In this document: positions 1-7,369 of the stretch, piece by piece
How the letters are laid out: each line of letters starts with the position of its first letter
How positions within the stretch are numbered: position 1 is the stretch's first letter
NCBI GenBank assembly: GCA_014695175.1
Contig: JACJNV010000140.1
Coordinates: 1 to 33,444, forward strand
Direction of reading: 5' to 3'
Length of the DNA: 33,444 nucleotides
Source of the DNA: Microcoleus sp. FACHB-DQ6
GTDB taxonomy: Bacteria; Cyanobacteriota; Cyanobacteriia; Cyanobacteriales; Microcoleaceae
Made by a program: the position numbers and the translations under genes
Notes under the pieces: generated by a model
What the model was told of the DNA's origin: nothing
The model's input: the letters and a program-made list of their open reading frames with translations, nothing else
Databases searched by the model: none

Positions 1-77
1 GCCTCTCATGCCGCAAATACGCCACCACCAAATTCGTAAAAAAGTTTTCAAAACTAGCATCAAGTTCGATCAACCCC
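1..77 (-). pseudogene. Left-edge fragment of the companion gene (unit 0)
   Basis: On the minus strand this matches the segment of the full gene (4438-4845) around the start of its second repeat, with the same AT-rich run for residues FFTNLV. The homology ends near 77 at the same point as in the other truncated units, and is followed by the same GGCCCAGAATA-type filler found near 3225 and 3940. The rest lies outside the window, so whether it remains open cannot be seen. It implies that a further 5S cassette may lie to the left. Confidence 0.6.
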
Positions 78-160
78 AAATCTCCTGCTGGCCCAGAATA
101 TTGAGATTTCTACAAAGGGCCCAAGACTTGCTGTTGTGTAGATGCCTAATCACTCACCAC

Positions 161-201
161 AAAACTAAAGCCCTTTTCCGTTGTTGCGGGAAAAGAGCTT
201 T
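161..201 (-). terminator. Rho-independent terminator of 5S copy 1
   Basis: About 13 nt after the 5S 3' end, the minus strand reads AAAGCTCTTTTCC, a 9-nt loop, then GGAAAAGGGCTTT, followed by AGTTTT. All 13 stem pairs form if one G-U wobble is allowed. Confidence 0.85.
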
Positions 202-213
202 AATTTATTATTA

Positions 214-331
214 ACCTGGCACTGAGCTATTTTACCGGGCAGTGACCCGCCGAGTATCTTCGCCATAGCAACGTTTAACAACCGAGTTCGGGATGGATCG
301 GAGTGGTTCCATTACATCATAAGCACCAGGA
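214..331 (-). rRNA. rrf: 5S ribosomal RNA, copy 1
   Basis: The minus strand begins TCCTGGTGCTTATG and ends CAGTGCCAGGT, so the two ends pair as 5S helix I. Inside are the conserved loop sequences ATGGAACCACTC, CCATCCCGAACTCGG and AAAATAGCTC typical of cyanobacterial 5S rRNA. The length is about 118 nt. No 16S or 23S gene lies nearby: upstream are only this copy's own promoter and then the P450 insert. Sequence identical to the other three copies in the window. Ends are placed by pairing and may be off by one or two bases. Confidence 0.95.
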
Positions 332-415
332 AAGCTTTGAAAACTTTTTATCCTGTGTCTGCGTTCAGCTTAATGCTAAGCTTGATGCGCTGCATCTCTT
401 TCGCTCGACTTAATT

Positions 416-444
416 ACTGTATCAAGTTTTCCCCAGGCTGTCAA
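416..444 (-). promoter_or_regulatory. Promoter of 5S copy 1
   Basis: On the minus strand a perfect -35 TTGACA (439-444) is followed by 17 bp and a -10 TACAGT (416-421). Transcription would start near 409, giving a leader of roughly 78 nt before the mature 5S. The other copies have TAAGGT at the -10, so copy 1 carries the box closer to consensus. Confidence 0.7.
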
Positions 445-521
445 CCCCAAAGTCAAAACTTTTTTTCGCTCGCCCGAAACAGCCCCCAATAGCCGAGTTT
501 GACGTATTATTTGCCAGTTAT

Positions 522-590
522 GTAGGGTGCGTCGCTGTTTTATAGTTCAATGGAACTTGCCGATTGTTGATGGCCACGCACCTTACTTAC
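522..590. repeat. Short inverted repeat (GTAGGGTGCGT family)
   Basis: GTAGGGTGCGT near 522 is answered by ACGCACCTTAC ending near 588, making an imperfect stem of about 11 bp around a 45-bp centre. It lies where homology to the other 5S units stops (about 518), at the edge of the inserted P450 segment. The rest of the gap between this repeat and the P450 stop codon (591-853) shows nothing recognisable. Confidence 0.5.
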
Positions 591-853
591 AACAAAATTG
601 TGTGTACCGCATATAAATGGAATATGCTGTATCTACTTCAATCTCATCCAAAGCTGGTTGAAGAGGTTTCCGATTCCGCAATTATCTTTGGGATTTCCTA
701 GGCTGATTTCTTTGATGAATTTCTCTCCCATTCCTATCCCTCAAACGAATTTGACCCCTGATTAGCTATTTTCCCCTGCTTAGAGTGACAGAAGAGCGCT
801 AATCCGGCTATCTAGTATATTCCTAAAAATTGCGGTGTTTGAAAGGTTTAGGC

Positions 854-2431
854 TCAGTTTCTCTCTCGAAAGCGTACTGGCATTCGATCAGACGGATAAA
901 TTAACAGGTTTTGCTGTAATTGTTCGAGAGAAGAACGACCGTTGACTAACTCCCAATCGAAGTGGCGCACCAATAATGCTAACATCATTGTTCCTTCCAG
1001 CATTGATAGATGCTCTCCTAAGCAACGATGCGACCCTGAGCCAAAGTCTATCATTGGCAGTGAACTTGTTTCCTTATTCTTGTCTAGCCAACGTTCGGGC
1101 AGAAATTCTTCTGGGTTAGCATAAACTTCTGGATCTCTTCCGGCTGCAAGCATTGACCAGGATACTCTCGTCCCACGCGGAATCACTGTACCATCAATTA
1201 GAGTATCCCGTTGAGCCTCCAATGAAGTTGAGCCGGAGGCAACTGAATAAAGGCGTAGTGTTTCTTTTATAATGGCGCGAATATAAGCCAATTCTTTGAG
1301 GTTTTCTAGGTTAATCCCACCTGGTTTTTGAGAAGCTTGGTCAACGATGTCCCGTGCTTGTTGAAACACTCTTTGATTTAAGCTCAACTCTCCAACTGCA
1401 AAGGATAAAGTATGGGCTGTGGTGTCAGTACCCGCGATTAATAGTTCAATCGATTCTGATATTAAGGTTTCGCGATCGTATTTTGGCTCTTTAGCCGCGA
1501 TTTTGACTAACATTGACTCCCTAAACAAACTACTGACTTGTGGGAAATCATTTTGATTTTGTTCTCTCATCTGTAAAGCTAAGTCTACGCGGGGAGTAAG
1601 GAATTCCGTTAAATATCGCCTTGCTGCCCAATAATCCCGTGAATTCTGAGTTGGCAAATATTTCATCCATCTTTTCTCCCCCGTAGCTTGTCGCAGGAAA
1701 CGATAGCCTACAATAGACATCGCTTCGTACACCTTGCTAACTTCCAGGGGGGAACCTTCCTGACTGGTACTATTTCTATCTACAGGAATACCTAGTACCA
1801 AAGAGGAAATCACCCGCATTGTTAGTTCCACAAACAGAGGATCTACCTCCACTTCTTTTGGGGGTGCAACTTGTTTGAGCGTCTCAATGACTTGTTCGCA
1901 AGCTTGGCTAATTATTTCCACATATTTGGAAAGATTGCTCGAACTAAATTCCGGATTCCAAGCCTTGCGTCGCCACTGCCACTCCGTTCCAGTTTCTCCG
2001 AGCATAATAGAACCGCTCATATCGTTCCATGCTTCGCGTAATTGCTTGGATCTAATTAAACTACCATCTCTCATCCCATTGATAATGGTATCTTCGATTA
2101 CTTTTGGTTTACTTAAAACCACAACTGGAGTCCTGCCATTCCAGATGACGTACATCGGGCCTAGCTGCTGGCTCCAATCAAAAAATTGCTGAAATAATTT
2201 CTTCTGTTTTACGGCTGCTAATATTTGTGGCAGATTTCCTAACACCCAATATTGGGGAGGCGAAGGGAGTGATTGTAGCGGTTTATACGTTTCCTTTCCT
2301 TTCCACCATCGCCAACTCAGTATAGACGCTATGCTAGTAAGGCCTAATACTATTACTAAATATGACAACAAGGAAGAAGAACCATTTATTTTAGAAGTAA
2401 TGCTTTGAAACATAAATCTGCCCAAGTCCAT
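854..2431 (-). CDS. Cytochrome P450 with N-terminal membrane anchor
   Basis: A 525-residue heme-thiolate monooxygenase. Hallmarks in order: a hydrophobic helix at residues about 21-40 followed by basic RWWKGK, a proline hinge (SLPSPPQ, about 54-60), C-helix WRRKAW (about 153-158), I-helix AGTDTT (333-338), ExxR as ETLR (390-393), PERW (445-448), and the heme loop FGSGSHRCLG with the thiolate ligand at Cys470. All key residues are present, so the enzyme is probably functional; its substrate cannot be told. Most bacterial P450s are soluble; an N-terminal anchor plus proline hinge resembles microsomal-type P450s. The gene interrupts the 5S array and has no partner redox gene beside it. Met7 is an alternative start. 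Confidence 0.93.
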   Translation of the reverse strand: MDLGRFMFQSITSKINGSSSLLSYLVIVLGLTSIASILSWRWWKGKETYKPLQSLPSPPQYWVLGNLPQILAAVKQKKLFQQFFDWSQQLGPMYVIWNGRTPVVVLSKPKVIEDTIINGMRDGSLIRSKQLREAWNDMSGSIMLGETGTEWQWRRKAWNPEFSSSNLSKYVEIISQACEQVIETLKQVAPPKEVEVDPLFVELTMRVISSLVLGIPVDRNSTSQEGSPLEVSKVYEAMSIVGYRFLRQATGEKRWMKYLPTQNSRDYWAARRYLTEFLTPRVDLALQMREQNQNDFPQVSSLFRESMLVKIAAKEPKYDRETLISESIELLIAGTDTTAHTLSFAVGELSLNQRVFQQARDIVDQASQKPGGINLENLKELAYIRAIIKETLRLYSVASGSTSLEAQRDTLIDGTVIPRGTRVSWSMLAAGRDPEVYANPEEFLPERWLDKNKETSSLPMIDFGSGSHRCLGEHLSMLEGTMMLALLVRHFDWELVNGRSSLEQLQQNLLIYPSDRMPVRFRERN

Positions 2432-2640
2432 AGTTTTTTATTACCCATATACTACCTTGAAAAGGAGATTAAGTAAGTCAACCTAATTAAATATAAAACG
2501 TTCGACTTGGTAATTGCCTGATGTGGCTCTAGCATTAACTCGTTTAATGATGGCCTGGGGTAATTCCTACTCGTCTTCAAATACGCAACAAGCTCTGGAC
2601 TTACGCAATTGTCATATTATAAACATCTGTAACTCCCCAA

Positions 2641-2681
2641 AAAACTAAAGCCCTTTTCCGTTGTTGCGGGAAAAGAGCTTT
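2641..2681 (-). terminator. Rho-independent terminator of 5S copy 2
   Basis: Same hairpin and T-rich tail as copy 1. Homology to the other units resumes just to the left of it (about 2631-2640), marking the other edge of the P450-bearing insert. Confidence 0.85.
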
Positions 2682-2693
2682 AATTTATTATTA

Positions 2694-2811
2694 ACCTGGC
2701 ACTGAGCTATTTTACCGGGCAGTGACCCGCCGAGTATCTTCGCCATAGCAACGTTTAACAACCGAGTTCGGGATGGATCGGAGTGGTTCCATTACATCAT
2801 AAGCACCAGGA
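2694..2811 (-). rRNA. rrf: 5S ribosomal RNA, copy 2
   Basis: 118 nt, base-for-base identical to copy 1 and preceded by its own promoter. An open reading frame of 178 codons crosses this gene on the same strand, but it is an accident of reading through the 5S gene and the companion-gene relic. Confidence 0.95.
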
Positions 2812-2883
2812 AAGCTTTGAAAACTTTTAATCCTGTGTCTGCGTTTAGCTTGATGCGCTGCATCTCTTTCGCTCGACTTAATT

Positions 2884-2912
2884 ACCTTATCAAGTTTTCC
2901 CCTGTCTGTCAA
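2884..2912 (-). promoter_or_regulatory. Promoter of 5S copy 2
   Basis: On the minus strand TTGACA (2907-2912), a 17-bp spacer and TAAGGT (2884-2889). Box spacing is the same in all four units. Confidence 0.65.
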
Positions 2913-3006
2913 CCCCAAAGTCAAAACTTTTTTTAGATCGCCCGAAACAGCCCCCAATAGCCGAGTTTGACGTATTATTTGCCAGTATGGCCGATCGACC
3001 TTTAAC

Positions 3007-3207
3007 TCACAAATCCAAAAACGCCGCATCGAACCCTGTTCTGTGCCAATCTTCCCGTCCTTCACAAACCACGCCACGACCTGCTTAACTGTTAATTTTT
3101 TGATCGCCCTTTCGGCTTCTGTCGCAATTTGCCTCAAAGGCTGCAAAGACGCCACCACCAAATTCGTAAAAAAGTTTTCCTTTCCTCGCATCAAGTTCGA
3201 TCGACCC
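3007..3207 (-). pseudogene. Truncated, frameshifted companion-gene copy (unit 2)
   Basis: Homologous to the 3' half (second repeat) of the 135-codon gene at 4438-4845. It still encodes NFFTNLVVASLQPLRQIA and QVVAWFVKDGKI, but near the end the frame shifts: where the intact copy reads into AAFLDL-stop, this copy reads SMRRFWICEL. The first repeat and the normal start are absent, replaced by non-homologous filler at about 3208-3340. Probably non-functional. Confidence 0.75.
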
Positions 3208-3349
3208 AAAATCTGCTGCTGGCCCAGAATATTGAGATTTCTACACAACTGGCACCAAATACCTCTCCAACAATTCTTGTGGGGAGTACCTGTTAGGCAT
3301 CCTCCGGGTCCAACACGAGCTTTTCTGTTGATGACTAATAATTCACCAA

Positions 3350-3390
3350 AAAACTAAAGCCCTTTTCCGTTGTTGCGGGAAAAGAGCTTT
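3350..3390 (-). terminator. Rho-independent terminator of 5S copy 3
   Basis: Same 13-bp stem, 9-nt loop and T-rich tail as copies 1 and 2. Confidence 0.85.
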
Positions 3391-3402
3391 AATTTATTAT
3401 TA

Positions 3403-3520
3403 ACCTGGCACTGAGCTATTTTACCGGGCAGTGACCCGCCGAGTATCTTCGCCATAGCAACGTTTAACAACCGAGTTCGGGATGGATCGGAGTGGTTCCA
3501 TTACATCATAAGCACCAGGA
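3403..3520 (-). rRNA. rrf: 5S ribosomal RNA, copy 3
   Basis: 118 nt, identical to the other copies. Its flanks differ from those of copies 2 and 4 by scattered substitutions, so the conserved stretch coincides with the RNA gene. Confidence 0.95.
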
Positions 3521-3603
3521 AAGCTTTGAAAACTTTTAATCCTGTGTCTGCATTAAGCTTGAGCTAAGTTTGATGCGCTGCATCTCTTTCGCTCGACTTA
3601 ATT

Positions 3604-3632
3604 ACCTTATCAAGTTTCCCTTTGTCTGTCAA
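3604..3632 (-). promoter_or_regulatory. Promoter of 5S copy 3
   Basis: On the minus strand TTGACA (3627-3632), a 17-bp spacer and TAAGGT (3604-3609). The spacer sequence differs from the other units but its length is kept. Confidence 0.65.
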
Positions 3633-3726
3633 CCCCTTTGTCAAAAGTTTTTTTAGATCGCCCGAAACCGCTCGAATTATCGGGGTTTGAGGCCTGGTTT
3701 GAGGGTGCGAGCGATCGACCTTTAAC

Positions 3727-3928
3727 TCACAAATCCAAAAACGCCGCATCGACACCCTGTTCTGTGCGAATCTTCCCATCCTTCACAAACCACGCTACGA
3801 CCTGCTTAACTGTTAATTGCTCGATCGCCCTCTCGGCTTCTATCGCAATTTGCCTCAAAGGTCGCAAAGACGCCGCCACCAAATTCGTAAAAAAGTTTTC
3901 CTCTCCTCGCATCAAGTTCTATCGACCC
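3727..3928 (-). pseudogene. Truncated companion-gene copy, still open (unit 3)
   Basis: Homologous to the second repeat of the 135-residue protein and still in frame to the shared AAFLDL C-terminus. A possible ATG at 3912 would give about 61 residues beginning MRGEENFFTNLV. The first repeat and the normal N-terminus are missing. It could make a one-repeat mini-protein, but no ribosome-binding site was recognised and truncation at the same point as units 0 and 2 suggests a relic carried along by the array. Confidence 0.6.
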
Positions 3929-4070
3929 AAAATCTGCTGATGGCCCAGAATAGTGAGATTTCTACAAAACTGGCACCAAAGACATCTTCAACAATTCTTG
4001 TGGGAAATAGGGGGTAGGCATCCGAAGGGCCCAAGACGAGCTTTTGTGTAGATGAGTAATAATTCACCAA

Positions 4071-4111
4071 AAAACTAAAGCTCTTTTCCGTTGTTGCGGG
4101 AAAAGAGCTTT
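4071..4111 (-). terminator. Rho-independent terminator of 5S copy 4
   Basis: As in the other units, but one base differs (AAAGAGCTTT side) so that all 13 stem pairs are Watson-Crick. A change that strengthens pairing suggests the hairpin is under selection. Confidence 0.87.
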
Positions 4112-4123
4112 AATTTATTATTA

Positions 4124-4241
4124 ACCTGGCACTGAGCTATTTTACCGGGCAGTGACCCGCCGAGTATCTTCGCCATAGCAACGTTTAACAACCGAGTTCG
4201 GGATGGATCGGAGTGGTTCCATTACATCATAAGCACCAGGA
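4124..4241 (-). rRNA. rrf: 5S ribosomal RNA, copy 4
   Basis: 118 nt, identical to copies 1-3. It lies downstream of the only full-length companion gene, with about 196 bp between that gene's stop and the 5S 5' end, where the promoter sits. It could be read from its own promoter or, weakly, as part of a transcript from sufR and the companion gene. Confidence 0.95.
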
Positions 4242-4313
4242 AAGCTTTGAAAACTTTTAATCCTGTGTCTGCGTTAAGTCAGATGCGCTGCATCTCTTTC
4301 GCTCGACTTAATT

Positions 4314-4342
4314 ACCTTATCAAGTTTTCCCTAGTCTGTCAA
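4314..4342 (-). promoter_or_regulatory. Promoter of 5S copy 4
   Basis: On the minus strand TTGACA (4337-4342), a 17-bp spacer and TAAGGT (4314-4319). It lies about 95 bp past the stop codon of the companion gene. Confidence 0.65.
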
Positions 4343-4437
4343 CCCCAAAGTCAAAAGTTTTTTTTAGATCGCCCGAAACAGCCCCCAATAGCGGAGTGTG
4401 ACGTATTATTTGGGAGTGTGGTCGATCGACCTTTAAC

Positions 4438-4845
4438 TCACAAGTCCAAAAAAGCCGCCTCGGTTCCCTGCTCTCTGCGAATCTTCCCGTCCTTCACAAA
4501 CCACGCCACGACCTGCTTAACTGTTAATTGTTCGATCGGAATCTCGGCTTCTGTCGCAATTTGCCTCAAAGGCCGCAAAGACGCCACCACCAAATTCGTA
4601 AAAAAGTTTTCAAAACTCGCATCAAGTTCGATCGACCCTTTAATACTCTCATCATTCTTAATCCAATCCATCACCTGCCCATTAGTCACCTCAGCCACCG
4701 GCAAACCAGTCTCCCCAGCAATTTGCTTGAGCACCCTCAAAGCATAAATTGCCACCCGCGCCGAAAACTTTTCCTTCGACGACAGCAGCGCCATATCAAC
4801 TTCGGCGCACTCTTCCGGCTTTAAAAAATCTGCTAGCGGTTCCAT
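4438..4845 (-). CDS. Two-repeat hypothetical protein (full-length companion gene of the 5S array)
   Basis: 135 residues of unknown function. Two similar segments follow each other: about residues 28-70 (FSARVAIYALRVLKQIAGE ... QVMDWIKNDESIK) and about 79-122 (FFTNLVVASLRPLRQIATE ... QVVAWFVKDGKIR). Each looks like three or four amphipathic helices ending in a Trp-containing helix and a lysine-rich turn; no catalytic motif, signal peptide or membrane helix is seen. Truncated copies of the second segment precede the other 5S genes, so this is the parent or last intact member. It follows sufR on the same strand with a gap of about 116 bp. No clear ribosome-binding site was seen. I do not recognise the family; nucleic-acid or ribosomal binding is only a guess from context. 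Confidence 0.7.
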   Translation of the reverse strand: MEPLADFLKPEECAEVDMALLSSKEKFSARVAIYALRVLKQIAGETGLPVAEVTNGQVMDWIKNDESIKGSIELDASFENFFTNLVVASLRPLRQIATEAEIPIEQLTVKQVVAWFVKDGKIRREQGTEAAFLDL

Positions 4846-4894
4846 ATATTAAAAATTAGTAATTCCTAATGGGTAATCGGTAATTGGTAATCCC

Positions 4895-4986
4895 TGACAT
4901 CCGTGACATCCGTTATACTCATTCGTTGCCGAACTTCCATGCGTGACATCCGTTAAATCCGTTACAAAATCCGTTGCCGAACTTCT
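4895..4986. repeat. Short direct repeats at the 3' end of sufR
   Basis: GTGACATCCGTTA-like and AATCCGTTA-like units recur, and CGTTGCCGAACTTC occurs twice (about 4924 and 4972), once inside the sufR C-terminal codons and once downstream. It looks like a small slippage or duplication of the sufR 3' end. Confidence 0.55.
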
Positions 4987-5666
4987 TCCTTCCTTCTTGC
5001 AATCAAATAACCGCAACGGTGTTCCCCATTAATAATCGAGTGAGTCCGCTCCACAATACAGTCCGGCAAAACCGCTGCAAACATTTCCAACTCATTGCCA
5101 CACACACTCGGAAAAGTTTCAGCAACGTTAGAAATCGCGCAGTTGTGTTCCATCAACACAAATCGATCGCCCAAACCAGCGCGATCGCACATCCCAACCT
5201 CTACAGATTCTACAGGATAACACTCAGCCATATAACCTTCAGCCCTGCGGAGTTCCACCAACTTAGTCACCCTCTCTGGCAGCGAACCTGCACCCACTAG
5301 CCGCCGGTAGTCCGTAGCCTTGCGCTGCCACTGTTTTCGCAGGATAGTAATCACTTGCTCGCGGCCGACGGTTTCCGCCAACGTATCCAGGAAAGAGACT
5401 GCAAAATCACCGTAACGATTCGGGAATCGATCGCGCCCCTGACTGGTAAGCTCATAAATGTGCTGCGGCCGCCCCATCCCAGCCTGAATCGACTGATACT
5501 GAATCAGCCCCTCTGCTTCCAAATCCTTCAAGTGACGGCGAATCGCCTGCGGGCTGATATCCAAAGACTCCGCCAACTCAAGAGCCGTCCCCTGCCCCCC
5601 CTTGAGCAAATATTGCAGGATGTCTTGTTTCGTGGAAGTCTGCTGAGTAGTCTCCATCATCTTCAC
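4962..5666 (-). CDS. sufR: SufR, Fe-S-sensing repressor of the suf operon
   Basis: 234 residues. An N-terminal winged helix-turn-helix (about 12-60, with LAESLDISPQAIRRHLKDLE) is followed by a C-terminal sensing domain. Cysteines at 176, 189, 203 and 218 give exactly the C-x12-C-x13-C-x14-C spacing known from cyanobacterial SufR, which binds Fe-S clusters and represses sufBCDS when they are sufficient. Two further cysteines (149, 160) are present. The gene is divergent from sufB with the predicted operators between them, so autoregulation is likely. Met4 (5657) is an alternative start. Confidence 0.95.
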   Translation of the reverse strand: MKMMETTQQTSTKQDILQYLLKGGQGTALELAESLDISPQAIRRHLKDLEAEGLIQYQSIQAGMGRPQHIYELTSQGRDRFPNRYGDFAVSFLDTLAETVGREQVITILRKQWQRKATDYRRLVGAGSLPERVTKLVELRRAEGYMAECYPVESVEVGMCDRAGLGDRFVLMEHNCAISNVAETFPSVCGNELEMFAAVLPDCIVERTHSIINGEHRCGYLIARRKEEVRQRIL

Positions 5667-5690
5667 AAAAAATTATTAATTTGACTTTGA

Positions 5691-5704
5691 CAATATCACT
5701 GTTG
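5691..5704. promoter_or_regulatory. Imperfect SufR site
   Basis: CAATATCACTGTTG, one base off CAAC-N6-GTTG. It is centred 40 bp from the perfect site. SufR of Synechocystis is described as binding one perfect and one imperfect inverted repeat in this intergenic region; the arrangement here matches that. Assignment is by motif only. Confidence 0.6.
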
Positions 5705-5730
5705 TTAATGTAGCTTAAAATATACTAAAG

Positions 5731-5744
5731 CAACAAATCTGTTG
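5731..5744. promoter_or_regulatory. SufR operator (perfect CAAC-N6-GTTG)
   Basis: CAACAAATCTGTTG is a perfect CAAC-N6-GTTG inverted repeat. A -10-like TATACT lies just before it at 5721-5726, so transcription of sufB would start within or beside the operator, as expected for repression by blocking RNA polymerase. Confidence 0.8.
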
Positions 5745-5846
5745 TTTAACTTCCTAGAGCAGCCCCCAGAACTCGCCGGGCCCCCGACAGTTCTACGTCT
5801 GCCATCTTTGAGAGACATATCCAGAACACTCGAAAGCGCAAAATTA

Positions 5847-7286
5847 ATGAGCTCTACAGTTACAACCCTAGTCAACCAGCCCTACAAATACGGTTTCGTC
5901 ACCGACATCGAGTCAGACACCATCGCCCGCGGCTTAAGCGAAGATGTAGTCCGCCTGATTTCCGCCAAGAAAAACGAACCGGAATTCATGCTGCAATTCC
6001 GCCTCAAAGCATACCGGAAGTGGTTGACAATGACCGAGCCCACCTGGCCCCACGTCAACTATCCCACGATCGACTACCAACAAATTATCTACTATTCCGC
6101 GCCCAAACAAAAGCCCAAAAAGCTCAACAGTTTGGACGAAGTAGACCCGACACTGCTAGAAACCTTCGAGAAACTCGGCATTCCCCTATCCGAACAAAAA
6201 CGGCTGGGAAATGTTGCCGTCGATGCCGTTTTCGACAGCGTTTCAATTGCCACAACATTTAGAGAAAAGTTAGCCAAAGATGGTGTTATTTTCTGTTCCA
6301 TTTCAGAAGCCGTCAAAGATTATCCCGAACTAATAGAAAAATATCTCGGCAGCGTCGTACCAGTCGGCGACAACTTTTTCGCAGCCCTCAACTCCGCCGT
6401 ATTCAGCGACGGTTCCTTTGTTTACATTCCCAAAGGCGTCAAATGCCCAATGGAATTGTCAACCTATTTCCGCATCAACAACGGAGATTCCGGCCAGTTC
6501 GAGCGCACACTAATTGTGGCAGAAGAAAACAGTTCTGTGTCTTACCTAGAAGGCTGCACCGCGCCGATGTTTGACACCAATCAACTGCACGCTGCAGTCG
6601 TGGAATTGGTAACAATGGACAATGCCGATATCAAATACTCCACAGTGCAAAACTGGTACGCCGGCGACGCCAACGGCAAAGGCGGCATTTACAACTTCGT
6701 GACGAAACGGGGTTTGTGTCAAGGAGTCAATTCTAAGATTTCTTGGACACAAGTAGAAACTGGTTCCGCGATTACTTGGAAATATCCCAGTTGCGTGTTA
6801 GTAGGCGACAACTCAGTGGGTGAATTCTACTCAGTAGCGCTGACAAATAACAAGCAGCAAGCTGACACCGGCACAAAAATGATCCACATTGGTAAAAATA
6901 CTCGCAGCACGATTATTTCTAAGGGAATTTCTGCCGGAAATTCATCCAACAGCTATCGCGGTTTGGTGAAAATGGGGCCGAATGCTAAAGGCTCTCGCAA
7001 TTACTCTCAGTGCGATTCCATGCTGATAGGGGATAACGCTCAAGCGAATACTTTTCCTTATATTCAAGTGCAGAACCACACTGCTAAAGTGGAACACGAA
7101 GCTTCTACTTCTAAAATTGGGGAAGAGCAATTGTTCTTCTTCGCACAGCGGGGAATTTCCGCAGAAAATGCTATTTCGATGATGATTAGCGGTTTCTGTA
7201 AAGATGTTTTCAATCAGTTACCGATGGAATTTGCGGCGGAAGCTGATAAGCTGTTGAGTCTGAAGCTGGAAGGAAGTGTCGGATAA
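5847..7286 (+). CDS. sufB: SufB, Fe-S cluster scaffold subunit
   Basis: 479 residues from the ATG at 5847, matching the usual SufB length of about 480. The frame is open upstream to a TTG at 5742, but that codon lies inside the SufR operator, so the downstream start is preferred. The C-terminal half carries the beta-helix core typical of SufB/SufD, including [20 protein letters not shown], with the conserved Cys, and [20 protein letters not shown], with the conserved Glu region. With SufC and SufD it forms the SufBC2D scaffold on which sulfur from SufS and iron are assembled. First gene of the suf cluster, under SufR control. Confidence 0.97.
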   Translation: MSSTVTTLVNQPYKYGFVTDIESDTIARGLSEDVVRLISAKKNEPEFMLQFRLKAYRKWLTMTEPTWPHVNYPTIDYQQIIYYSAPKQKPKKLNSLDEVDPTLLETFEKLGIPLSEQKRLGNVAVDAVFDSVSIATTFREKLAKDGVIFCSISEAVKDYPELIEKYLGSVVPVGDNFFAALNSAVFSDGSFVYIPKGVKCPMELSTYFRINNGDSGQFERTLIVAEENSSVSYLEGCTAPMFDTNQLHAAVVELVTMDNADIKYSTVQNWYAGDANGKGGIYNFVTKRGLCQGVNSKISWTQVETGSAITWKYPSCVLVGDNSVGEFYSVALTNNKQQADTGTKMIHIGKNTRSTIISKGISAGNSSNSYRGLVKMGPNAKGSRNYSQCDSMLIGDNAQANTFPYIQVQNHTAKVEHEASTSKIGEEQLFFFAQRGISAENAISMMISGFCKDVFNQLPMEFAAEADKLLSLKLEGSVG

Positions 7287-7369
7287 TTTTCGCGGGCAAT
7301 AAACCCTTCCATGCCGAGTCCATCGGTGACAACTTAAGATTGCAACCCATAATAAATGTCGCTTTTATT

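Larger units (their letters stand above)
1..4440 (-). repeat. Tandem array of 5S rRNA cassettes with companion-gene fragments
   Basis: Repeat units, read on the minus strand, consist of the end of a small protein gene, a TTGACA promoter, a 5S rRNA gene and a hairpin terminator. 5S copies start at plus-strand positions 214, 2694, 3403 and 4124, giving unit lengths of 2480, 709 and 721 bp. The long first interval is explained by about 2.1 kb of foreign DNA carrying a P450 gene (about 519-2630) that replaced the companion-gene segment. The 5S parts are identical, whereas the companion-gene fragments differ by substitutions and indels. Positions 1-77 are another companion-gene fragment cut by the window edge. 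Confidence 0.9.

Noticed and set aside
2712-3248. 178-codon open frame on the minus strand
   Set aside because: It reads through a 5S gene, its promoter and a frameshifted gene relic.
5742-5846. 35-codon N-terminal extension of SufB
   Set aside because: The start codon TTG lies in the SufR operator and SufB is normally about 480 residues.
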